From positions 1-12,254 of the forward strand of contig JAEYYY010000687.1 in the NCBI GenBank assembly GCA_023430775.1: 12,254 bases of DNA, in the 5' to 3' direction. This document shows, piece by piece, positions 1 through 6,750 of the stretch. The position numbers and the translations under genes are program-made. How positions within the stretch are numbered: position 1 is the stretch's first letter; each line of letters starts with the position of its first letter. The DNA is from Pseudomonadota bacterium. GTDB lineage: Bacteria; Myxococcota_A; Polyangia; Haliangiales; Haliangiaceae. The notes under the pieces are model-generated. The model had not been told where the DNA came from, did not search any database, and saw only the letters and a list, made by a program, of their open reading frames with translations.

Positions 1-439
1 GCTCGGGCACGTCGAGCGCGGCGGTCAGCTCGTCATCGCAGGTGCCGACGAGGCTCGCGAGCGTGCCGACCACGGCATCGAGCACGTCTGGCTGCGCACC
101 ATCGAGCGCGGCGACGAGCTGCGGCAACAGCGGGCGCATCGCCGGGCCGAGCCGCCCGATCGCTTCCGCCGCGGCGGCGGCCACGTGGCGCTCGCTGTCG
201 CGCACCAGCGTCACCAGCTCGAACGCCGGGTGGCCGGCGGCCGCGAGCCCGAGCGCGGCGTTGGCCCGGACGATGCCGCGGCCGTCGCGGGCGAGCTCGA
301 TCAGGTTGCCGATATCGAGCTGTTTACTGAAGGGCAACAACTCGGCCAGCTCGAGCTTGCGCTCGTCGAGCGGGGGTGGGGCGGCCGGTTTCACCTTCGG
401 CTGGTCGGACTTCGGAGCCTTGGGCGGGTCATTGCTCAT
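1..439 (-). CDS. HEAT-repeat protein, N-terminal part (3' end outside window)
   Basis: Reading leftward from the ATG at 439-437, 146 codons are open to the window edge, so the C-terminus is missing. The protein opens with a Pro/Lys-rich, probably disordered stretch (MSNDPPKAPKSDQPKVKPAA, residues 1-20). It continues into helical repeats with the HEAT/Armadillo pattern of short Ala/Leu/Gly-rich helices: VRANAALGLAAAG near residues 57-69, RHVAAAAAEAIGRLG near 85-99, and DVLDAVVGTLASLVG near 117-131. HEAT repeats form protein-binding solenoids; no catalytic motif is visible and the partner cannot be told. There is no signal peptide, so it is probably cytoplasmic. No clear Shine-Dalgarno precedes the ATG. 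The gene is divergent from the PilT-like ATPase gene, with roughly 75 bp between them. Codon use is typical of the window. The plus-strand frame open over the same bases lacks any protein-like composition and is judged a shadow. Confidence 0.75.
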   Translation of the reverse strand, partial: MSNDPPKAPKSDQPKVKPAAPPPLDERKLELAELLPFSKQLDIGNLIELARDGRGIVRANAALGLAAAGHPAFELVTLVRDSERHVAAAAAEAIGRLGPAMRPLLPQLVAALDGAQPDVLDAVVGTLASLVGTCDDELTAALDVPE

Positions 440-492
440 GGAAGAGAACGTGCCACGGATCGCACAGGCAATTTCGAGGGTCCTCGGTCTCG

Positions 493-501
493 TGAGATAG
501 T
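493..501 (+). promoter_or_regulatory. Candidate extended -10 for the PilT-like gene
   Basis: TG-A-GATAGT resembles an extended -10 element (TGnTATAAT; 4 of 6 hexamer positions match). It lies 13 bp upstream of the GTG at 515 and would give a very short leader. No good -35 is visible. The site sits in the gap between the divergent HEAT-repeat and ATPase genes. This is a weak call made by eye. Confidence 0.25.
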
Positions 502-514
502 GGGATCGGCAAGG

Positions 515-2071
515 GTGCGCCGCATCGAGTTCTATATGCGCGTGATCGAGAAGGCAGGCGCGACCGGCGCCCTGCTCGCCTCGGGTCAGGCCGTGACGTT
601 GCGGTTCCCGACCGGCGATCGGCGGTCGACGCAGATCACGCCGCACGATCAGCTCGTCGATCTGGTCCGCGATGTCGCGCCGCCGATGGTGCTCGATCAG
701 ATCGATGCCAGCCGCCAGGCGCGCTTCGAGCTCGACTCCGGCTCGTATCGCTACGCGATCGACGTCCATCCACAGCGCGGCTTCTGGCAGGTGTTCATCG
801 AGCTCGCCGCCGATGCGGTGCCCGACGTCGAGGAGCCGACCAACGATTCGGCGCGCAACGCCGCGCCCGCCGAGCTCGCCTACTCGGAGTCGCGCCGCAC
901 GCCATTGCCGTCGCGGATGCCGCAGATGACGCCGCCGCAGCAGCCGGCGGTGCGCCAGACCGGTGGCGTCCCGACGCTGACGCGCGACCAGGCCTCCGCC
1001 GGGATGCGCGCGCACCGCCCGTCGCAGGAGATGCCGCCGCAGCGCCGCCGGCCGTCGGATGGCATGCCGGCGCAACGCCAGCGCCCGTCGGAGGCGGTGC
1101 CGGTGGTCCGCAAGTCCGATTCGGTGTCGGGCGTGCTGCCGCCGCCGCCGGTCCCCGAGGACGCGATCATCATCATCGAGCGGGGCCAGTACGAAGCGCC
1201 CAAGGGGGTCCAGCGCTCGAGCGGCAGCGCCATCCTCGACCTGCTGACGTCGAACGCGCGCGCCGAGAATGCGAGCGACGTCTATTTGATCGCCGGGCAC
1301 GCGCCGTACATGAAGGTCAACGGCCAGCTGATGGCTACCACCGTGCGCTCGGCGTTCGACCCCGAGCAGCTGTCGCGCGAGATCGGGATCGTGGCGCCCG
1401 TCGAGGTGCGCACCGCGTGGCTCGAGCGCGGCATCGCCGGCTTCACGTACAGCGACGGCATCGGCCGCGTCCGCGTGCGGCTGACGCGCGACCACCGCGG
1501 GCCGGCGGCGACGTTCCGCTTGCTGCCGGGCGTGCCGCCCACGCTCGAGGATCTCGGCCTCTACGAGGTCGACAACCTGCTCGAGGATCGCGGCCTGATC
1601 ATCGTCGGCGGGCCGTCGGGCGCGGGTAAGACGACGACCCTCGCGGCGATGATCCGCGCGCTCGGCGAAGATCGCCGCAGCGTCGTCGTGCTCGAGGACG
1701 CGATCGAGATCGTCCACATCAGCCCGTGGATCAGCCAGCGCCAGATCGGCATGCACGTCCCCGACGTGCTGTCGGGCGTCGAGGCGGCGATGGCCGAGGG
1801 CGTCGACGCGATCATCATCGGCACCTGTCGCGACGCCGATCGCGCGCGCGCGGTGATCGAGGCTGCCACCGGCGGTCACCTCGTGATCACGACGGTGGTG
1901 TCGCCGGTCGCCGAGGTCGCGATCGATCGCCTCGTCGACAAGCTTCCGGAAGCGGCGCGTGCCGGCGCGCGCGAGGTGATCGCGCACATGCACCTCGGCT
2001 CGGTGGCACCGATCATCGGCCACGAGGGCGAGCGTACGTTCGAGGTCGTGTTCGGCCGCCGCCGAGCCTGA
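515..2071 (+). CDS. PilT/GspE-family ATPase with duplicated N-domain and altered catalytic boxes
   Basis: Secretion/type IV pilus retraction-type ATPase of about 518 residues, against about 350-370 for ordinary PilT. Residues 4-100 (starting IEFYMRVIEKAGATGALL) look like a degenerate PilT N-terminal domain. A Pro/Gln/Arg-rich linker follows (about 105-240) with three 11-residue repeats. A second PilT-N-type domain begins near AILDLLTSNARAENASDVYL, and the ATPase core comes after it. Visible motifs are Walker A GPSGAGKT (366-373, Lys372), an Asp-box-like VLEDAIEIVH (Glu394) and a QRQIG motif. Two conserved positions are changed. The Walker B motif reads AIIIGTCRD, where the family has GEMRD, so the glutamate is Thr437. 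The His box reads GHLVITTVVS, where the family has a histidine at Val462. ATP binding looks possible but hydrolysis or force generation is doubtful. GTG 515 is preferred because the N-domain similarity begins right after it; GTG 500 and ATG 536 are alternatives. It is followed 25 bp later by the kinase gene. Being PilT-like is clear; a role in pilus retraction is not established. Confidence 0.8.
   Translation: MRRIEFYMRVIEKAGATGALLASGQAVTLRFPTGDRRSTQITPHDQLVDLVRDVAPPMVLDQIDASRQARFELDSGSYRYAIDVHPQRGFWQVFIELAADAVPDVEEPTNDSARNAAPAELAYSESRRTPLPSRMPQMTPPQQPAVRQTGGVPTLTRDQASAGMRAHRPSQEMPPQRRRPSDGMPAQRQRPSEAVPVVRKSDSVSGVLPPPPVPEDAIIIIERGQYEAPKGVQRSSGSAILDLLTSNARAENASDVYLIAGHAPYMKVNGQLMATTVRSAFDPEQLSREIGIVAPVEVRTAWLERGIAGFTYSDGIGRVRVRLTRDHRGPAATFRLLPGVPPTLEDLGLYEVDNLLEDRGLIIVGGPSGAGKTTTLAAMIRALGEDRRSVVVLEDAIEIVHISPWISQRQIGMHVPDVLSGVEAAMAEGVDAIIIGTCRDADRARAVIEAATGGHLVITTVVSPVAEVAIDRLVDKLPEAARAGAREVIAHMHLGSVAPIIGHEGERTFEVVFGRRRA
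1016..1114 (+). repeat. Three in-frame 33-bp imperfect tandem repeats
   Basis: Three consecutive units encode RPSQEMPPQRR, RPSDGMPAQRQ and RPSEAVPVVRK, that is RPSxx(M/V)PxxR(R/Q/K). They lie in the basic, proline-rich linker between the two PilT-N-like domains of the ATPase. The unit length is a multiple of three, so changes in copy number would keep the frame. The region is probably disordered. Confidence 0.75.
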
Positions 2072-2081
2072 GCGCGAGCCG

Positions 2082-2096
2082 TGCTACCGTCGGTAG
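2082..2096 (+). promoter_or_regulatory. Candidate extended -10 and small palindrome at the kinase gene start
   Basis: TG-C-TACCGT (2082-2090) resembles an extended -10 element and ends 6 bp before the GTG start at 2097, so transcription would begin at or next to the start codon. The same bases form a perfect inverted repeat, CTACCG-t-CGGTAG (2084-2096), abutting the GTG. No Shine-Dalgarno is visible. This suggests the kinase gene has its own promoter despite lying only 25 bp after the ATPase gene. The -10 match is only 3 of 6 in the hexamer, so the call is tentative. Confidence 0.35.
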
Positions 2097-5000
2097 GTGC
2101 AGCCGGGAGAGGTGGTCGAAGACCGCTTCGAGATCGCCGAGGTCGCCGGCCAGGGCGGCATGGGGACGGTGTTCCGTGCCCGCGATCGCCGGACCTCCGA
2201 GATCGTCGCACTCAAGATCCTGCAGTCCGCGTCCGGTGACAACGCCGCGCGGTTCTCGCGCGAGATCCGCGTGCTCGCCGGGCTGCGGCATCCGGGCATC
2301 GTTCGCTACATCGCCGATGGCTTCACGCACACCGCACAGCGCGCGCAGTGGCTGGCCATGGAGTGGCTCGAGGGCGAATCGCTCGCGCGGCGGCTGGCGC
2401 GCCAGGGCCTGACGCCCACCGAGAGCATCGCGCTCGCGCGCCGGGTCGCCGAGGCGCTCGGCGCGGCGCACGAGCGCGGCGTCATCCATCGCGATCTCAA
2501 GCCGTCGAATCTGTTCCTGCCGAACGGCGACCTCGAGCGCGTCAAGCTGCTCGACTTCGGCGTCGCGCGCGTCGTCGATGCCTCGCGGATCTCGACGCGC
2601 ACCGGCATGATGATCGGCACGCCGGGCTACATGGCGCCCGAGCAGGTCAAGAGCGACCGCGAGCTGACGTCGCGCGCCGACGTGTTCGCGGTCGGCTGCT
2701 TGCTGTTCGAGTGCTTGACCGGCCGCCCCGCCTACGCCGGCGAGCACATGCTCGCGGTGCTCGCGAAGATCATCCTCGAGGACGCGCCGCGGCTCTCGGA
2801 GCACCGCCCGGATCTGCCAACCGCGCTCGACGAGCTGGTGGCGCGGCTGATGGCGAAGAACCCGGACCACCGGCCGCGCGACGGCACGCAGCTCGCGAAC
2901 GAGCTCGCCGCGATCGGCCGGGTCGATGCCGCGGATCGCCCGGCCGCCTCGCCCACCGCCGTCGCGCTGACGGCGACCGAGCGCCGGCTGATGTGCGTGG
3001 TGCTGATCGGCCAGGTGGTGCACACCGATCGGACGATCGTCGATGCGCCGCCACCGGGCGATCCGACGACGCGCGCGTCGGATCCGTTCATGCCCGCGGA
3101 TCTCCCGTTCGCCACGCTGAGCGCGCTCGGCAAGGCCGCCCGCAAGCACGGTGCGTCACTCGATCGGCTCGGCGATGGCTCCTACGTCGCGACGGTCGCC
3201 GGCAGTGGCGCCGCCAGCGATCAGGTGATGCAGGCGGCGCGGTGTGCGCTCGAGATCAAGGCGATCGCCGCCGACGCGCCGGTCGCGCTCGCCACGGGGC
3301 GCGGCGTGATGGCCGGGCGGTGGCCGGTCGGCGAGGCGATCGATCGCGCGGCGAAGCTGCTGGCTGCCGGTCCCGAACGCGTCCGGCTCGACGACATCAC
3401 CGCCGGCTTGCTCGACGCGCGGTTCGACGTCGGTGGCGACGAGGCCGGCCTCTACCTGGTCGGCGAGCACGACATCGTCGAGGTCCGCCGCACGCTGCTC
3501 GGCAAGTCGATGCCGTGCGTCGGTCGCGATCGCGAGCTCGGCGTGCTGTCGGGATTGTTCGAGGAGTGCGTCGGCGAGCCGATCGCGCGCGCGGTGCTGG
3601 TCACCGGTGTCGAGGGCATCGGCAAGTCGCGCGTGCGCTTCGAGCTGCTGCGCCGGATCGAGGCCTCCGAGAGTCGTCCAGAGATCTGGTTCGGCCGCGG
3701 CGATCTGCTGCGCGCGGGATCGCCGTACGGCATCCTCGCGCCGGCGCTGCGGCGGGCCGCGGGCATCCACGAGAACGAGCCCGTCGAGGTCAGCCGGCAG
3801 AAGCTGCGCGCACGCGTGCTGCGCCACGCCAGCGCCCCGAGCGAGACCACCACGCAATTTCTCGGCGAGCTGGTCGGCGTGCCGTTCGCGAACGACAGCG
3901 TCGAGCTCGCCGCCGCTCGTCAGGATCCGCTGCTGATGGGCCATCAGGTCAGCCGCGCGTTCACCCACTTCCTCGGCATCGAGACCGCCGCGCAGCCGGT
4001 GGTGATCGTGCTCGAGGATCTCCACTGGGGCGACCTGCCGACGGTGAAGCTGATCGACGCCGCGTTGCGCGACCTGCCCGATCGGCCGTGGCTGGTGCTC
4101 GCCCTCGCCCGCCCCGAGATCCACGAGCTGTTCCCGCGGCTGTGGATGGAGCGCGGTGTTCACGAGGTCCGGCTCGACGAGCTGACGAAGAAGGGCAGCG
4201 AGAAGCTGGTGCGCCGCGCGCTCGGCGACAACGCGAGCGACACCCTGGTCGCGCGCGTGATCGAGCAGGCCGGCGGCAACGCGTTCTATCTCGAGGAGCT
4301 GTGCCGCGCCGCCGCCGAGGGCAAGGGTGATGCGCTCCCCGAGACGGTGCTCGCCCTCGTCCAGGGTCGGCTCGAGCGACTCGAGGGCGATGCCCGACGC
4401 GTGCTGCGCGCGGCGAGCGTGTTCGGCCGCCAGTTCTGGCGCGGCGGCGTGACCACGCTGGTCGGCAACTCGCGCGACGATCACGAGCGCACCCGGGTGT
4501 GGCTCGACGAGCTGGTCGAGCGCGAGCTGATCTCGCGATCGCCGTCATCGCGATTTCCGAGCGAGGAGGAGTACCAGATCCGCCACGCGCTGGTGCAGCA
4601 GGCCGCGTACGGCATGCTCACCGACGCCGATCGCAGGCTCGGCCACACGCTCGCGGGCGAGTGGCTCGAGCTGGCCGGCGAGCTCGACGCGATGGTGCTC
4701 GCCGAGCACTACGAACGCGCCGGCGACGCGCGCGCGATCGAGCACTTCCTGCGCGCCGCGGAACAGGCGCTCGCCGCCTGCGACTTCACGGCCGCCGCCG
4801 AGCGCGCGCAGCGCGGCATCGCCTGCGACGCGAAGCGCGAGCTGCTCGGTTCGCTACGGCTCGTCGAGGCCGAGGCCCTCAAGTGGGCCGGCGAGCTGAC
4901 GCGCGCCGCGAGCCCAGCGCTCGATGCGATGGCGCTGCTTCCACCGGGCAGCGCGAAGTGGTTCGCCGCCGCCTGCGAGGCCGCCGACGCGCACGGCAAG

Positions 5001-5999
5001 CTCGCCGATATCCACCAGCTCACCGCGACAGGCGAGCAGCTGCGCGCGGCACCGGAGCGCCCCGAGACGCTGGCGATCCGCGTCACCGCGCTCGCGCAGG
5101 CGGCGTTCCAGCTGTTCCAGAACGGCTGCTACGAGCTCGCGCAGCAGCTGCTCGATCGCATCGAGCTGGTCGGCAACGATCAGCTCGGCCCCGGCATCCT
5201 GGCGCGCGTCTACCAGACGCGATCGACACGCGCGATGTACTCGGGCGATGTCGGTGCGTACCTCGAGTCCGAGCAAGCGGCGGCGCTGGCGTTCGAGCGC
5301 GCCGGCGATCAGCGCTACGCGTGCCAGCAGCGCGGTCACGTCGGCTACGCGTGCCTCGAGATCGGGGCCTACGAGGATGCCGAGCGCCACCTGCGGATCG
5401 CGCTCGACTCGGCGACCGAGCTCGGGCTCGGCCACGTGATCGCGACGGCGAAGCACAACCTCGGGCGCGCGCTCCAGCATCGCGGCCAGCTCGCCGAGGC
5501 TCTCGTCATCGAGGACCAAGCGTTCCAGCTGTTCCAGTCGCAGGGCGATCGCCGCCTCGCCGGCGCGTGCAGCGTCTACCTCAGCTACATCCTGTTCGCG
5601 CTCGGCGACCGCGATCGCGCGCTCACCGAGCTCGAGATCGCGCTCGACGGTGCGCAGGCGCCGATGAAGCCGCAGATCCTGGCCAGCCTCGCGCGCGTCC
5701 AGCTCGCCCGCGGTGCGACCGGCGATGCGCTCGCCAGCGCCACCGAGGCCGCGGCGATCCTCGAGGAGCTCGGCGGCGTCGAGGAAGGCGAGTCGCTGGT
5801 GCGGCTGATGCTCGTCGAGACATTGCTCGCCGTCGACGAGCGGGCGGAGGCCATCACCGCCGCGCGCTCCGCCTACGCGCGCCTGCTCGAGCGCGCCGCG
5901 AAGATCAGCGATCGCAACTATCGCAAGATGTTCGTCGAGCAGGTGCCGGAGAACGCGCGCACGATCGAGCTGGCGCGCGACCTCGGCGTCAACCGTTAG
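2097..5999 (+). CDS. Ser/Thr protein kinase fused to cyclase-like, AAA-type ATPase and TPR domains
   Basis: A 1300-residue multidomain signalling protein starting at GTG. Residues 11-265 are a complete Hanks-type kinase: Gly-loop GQGGMG (18-23), ATP lysine in VALK (Lys40), HRDLKPSN (131-138, catalytic Asp133), DFG (153-155) and APE (180-182). Residues about 295-460 resemble a class III nucleotide cyclase fold. The first metal Asp (the family's F-x-D-x-x-G-F-T) is replaced by CVVLIGQ while RLGDGSYVATV keeps the second, so it is probably non-catalytic. Residues about 474-720 form an AAA/STAND-like ATPase beginning CVGRDREL, with Walker A GVEGIGKS (504-511) and Walker B VVIVLEDLHWGD (635-646). 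The C-terminal third (about 880-1250) is alpha-helical with TPR-like units near 998-1025, 1079-1110, 1118-1151 and 1160-1186. This order matches the large kinase/ATPase/TPR regulators common in myxobacteria. No transmembrane segment is obvious. It probably phosphorylates proteins in response to a partner bound by the TPRs; the target is unknown. Its TAG stop overlaps the stop of the convergent gene. Confidence 0.93.
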   Translation: MQPGEVVEDRFEIAEVAGQGGMGTVFRARDRRTSEIVALKILQSASGDNAARFSREIRVLAGLRHPGIVRYIADGFTHTAQRAQWLAMEWLEGESLARRLARQGLTPTESIALARRVAEALGAAHERGVIHRDLKPSNLFLPNGDLERVKLLDFGVARVVDASRISTRTGMMIGTPGYMAPEQVKSDRELTSRADVFAVGCLLFECLTGRPAYAGEHMLAVLAKIILEDAPRLSEHRPDLPTALDELVARLMAKNPDHRPRDGTQLANELAAIGRVDAADRPAASPTAVALTATERRLMCVVLIGQVVHTDRTIVDAPPPGDPTTRASDPFMPADLPFATLSALGKAARKHGASLDRLGDGSYVATVAGSGAASDQVMQAARCALEIKAIAADAPVALATGRGVMAGRWPVGEAIDRAAKLLAAGPERVRLDDITAGLLDARFDVGGDEAGLYLVGEHDIVEVRRTLLGKSMPCVGRDRELGVLSGLFEECVGEPIARAVLVTGVEGIGKSRVRFELLRRIEASESRPEIWFGRGDLLRAGSPYGILAPALRRAAGIHENEPVEVSRQKLRARVLRHASAPSETTTQFLGELVGVPFANDSVELAAARQDPLLMGHQVSRAFTHFLGIETAAQPVVIVLEDLHWGDLPTVKLIDAALRDLPDRPWLVLALARPEIHELFPRLWMERGVHEVRLDELTKKGSEKLVRRALGDNASDTLVARVIEQAGGNAFYLEELCRAAAEGKGDALPETVLALVQGRLERLEGDARRVLRAASVFGRQFWRGGVTTLVGNSRDDHERTRVWLDELVERELISRSPSSRFPSEEEYQIRHALVQQAAYGMLTDADRRLGHTLAGEWLELAGELDAMVLAEHYERAGDARAIEHFLRAAEQALAACDFTAAAERAQRGIACDAKRELLGSLRLVEAEALKWAGELTRAASPALDAMALLPPGSAKWFAAACEAADAHGKLADIHQLTATGEQLRAAPERPETLAIRVTALAQAAFQLFQNGCYELAQQLLDRIELVGNDQLGPGILARVYQTRSTRAMYSGDVGAYLESEQAAALAFERAGDQRYACQQRGHVGYACLEIGAYEDAERHLRIALDSATELGLGHVIATAKHNLGRALQHRGQLAEALVIEDQAFQLFQSQGDRRLAGACSVYLSYILFALGDRDRALTELEIALDGAQAPMKPQILASLARVQLARGATGDALASATEAAAILEELGGVEEGESLVRLMLVETLLAVDERAEAITAARSAYARLLERAAKISDRNYRKMFVEQVPENARTIELARDLGVNR

Positions 6000-6619
6000 C
6001 GCTTGTCCGGCACGTGGCGATCGCCCGGGCGGATCAGCGGGGCCTCGTGCGTCTCGGGCTCCATCATCATCTCGCCCTTCACCTCGTGCGGCGCCGGGAC
6101 GCCACCTAGCACCTCGAGCCTGCCCTCGGTCTCGTAGATCTCGTCCTCGTCGGGCTCGGTGGTGTCGGTCATCCGCAGCGCGAAGCCCGCGCCACCTGCG
6201 GCCAGCATCGCCGCCGCCCCCGCCGCGAACAGCCGGCGCTTGCGCTTCTTCGAGATGCCGACCGCGCAGTCCTTGGTCAGGATCGTGCCGTCCTTGCGCT
6301 GGAAGTAGCGCACGCACAGCTTGCCCTGCTTCGCGATGATCAGCGTCTCGGCCTCCTCGCGGGTCATGCCGGAGAGGTTGAACACGCTCTTGTCGCACGC
6401 CCCGCAGTGCCGCACGCGGTCGTCACCGGTCATGCCGTTCCAGTCCGCCGAGCACGGCGAGGCGACGCGAATGTTGTCGAGGATCGGCAGCCGCAGCCGC
6501 GCCTTCGCTTCGTCGAGCATCCGCGTCGCGGCCTCGAGCTCGCGCGTCTTGTGGGCGACCTCGGTGGTCAGGGCAGCGTGGCGGGCGGACAGCGCATCGA
6601 GGTCGTCGCGATAACTCAT
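5996..6619 (-). CDS. Membrane protein with coiled coil and five-cysteine domain, unknown function
   Basis: A 207-residue protein from ATG 6619-6617. Residues 3-42 are rich in Ala, Glu, Arg and Leu in a heptad-like pattern, suggesting a coiled coil. Residues 47-122 form a conserved-looking cysteine domain: ASPCSADWNGMTGDDRVRHC, then GAC, FNLSGMTREEAE, a later KLCVRYFQRKDGT and a final DCAVG. The cysteines are 56, 72, 75, 102 and 118. I recall similar ASPCxxxWxxMxGD...CxxC...NLSxMTxxEAE...CVRxYxRxDGTxxTxDC domains in uncharacterised proteins of several phyla; no function is known to me. The CxxC may bind metal or do thiol chemistry. A basic KKRKRR stop-transfer cluster (124-129) precedes one hydrophobic segment (130-149), and the tail is acidic (TEPDEDEIYETE). 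The expected topology is cysteine domain in the cytoplasm and tail outside. The TAA stop shares bases with the kinase TAG (TTAG, 5996-5999). It is divergent from argC. Confidence 0.8.
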   Translation of the reverse strand: MSYRDDLDALSARHAALTTEVAHKTRELEAATRMLDEAKARLRLPILDNIRVASPCSADWNGMTGDDRVRHCGACDKSVFNLSGMTREEAETLIIAKQGKLCVRYFQRKDGTILTKDCAVGISKKRKRRLFAAGAAAMLAAGGAGFALRMTDTTEPDEDEIYETEGRLEVLGGVPAPHEVKGEMMMEPETHEAPLIRPGDRHVPDKR

Positions 6620-6732
6620 GGCTTGTTTCCACGCTCGAAACCAAGGCCCGATCTATCGCCGATCTGGCGTCCAACCCATGAGGATTCCTGCAAACTCGAC
6701 CCGCAAAGCGTTTCTAAGAAAAGCCGTCCTGG

Positions 6733-6742
6733 TGCTATACAG
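6733..6742 (+). promoter_or_regulatory. Candidate extended -10 promoter of argC
   Basis: TG-C-TATACA lies in the locally A/T-richer gap 6620-6750 between divergent genes and ends 9 bp before the argC GTG at 6751. Transcription would start about 3 bp before, or at, the start codon. The TATA part matches well and the TG extension is present. The -35 region (around 6712-6718) is weak. No Shine-Dalgarno is seen, so the argC message may be leaderless or nearly so. I see no convincing ArgR-type operator. Confidence 0.45.
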
Positions 6743-6750
6743 CGCGCCTG

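Noticed and set aside
440..499. Minus-strand promoter for the HEAT-repeat gene (TTGCCT with 17-bp spacer)
   Set aside because: The matching -10 position (TTCTCT) fits the consensus poorly, so it was not listed.
185..514. Upstream extension of the PilT-like frame, open from 185
   Set aside because: It lies antisense to the HEAT-repeat gene and its translation lacks domain character; similarity to PilT-N starts only after about 515.
2348..4330. 660-residue plus-strand frame inside the kinase gene
   Set aside because: Extremely Arg-rich off-frame reading of a gene whose own frame has clear kinase and ATPase motifs.
4854..6398. 514-residue minus-strand open frame over the kinase 3' end
   Set aside because: Composition is Arg/Ala/Asp-rich and repetitive, typical of antisense frames in high-G+C genes, and it runs through two well-supported genes.
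6620..6750. Possible ArgR operator in front of argC
   Set aside because: No 18-bp A/T-rich imperfect palindrome of the ARG-box type could be recognised.
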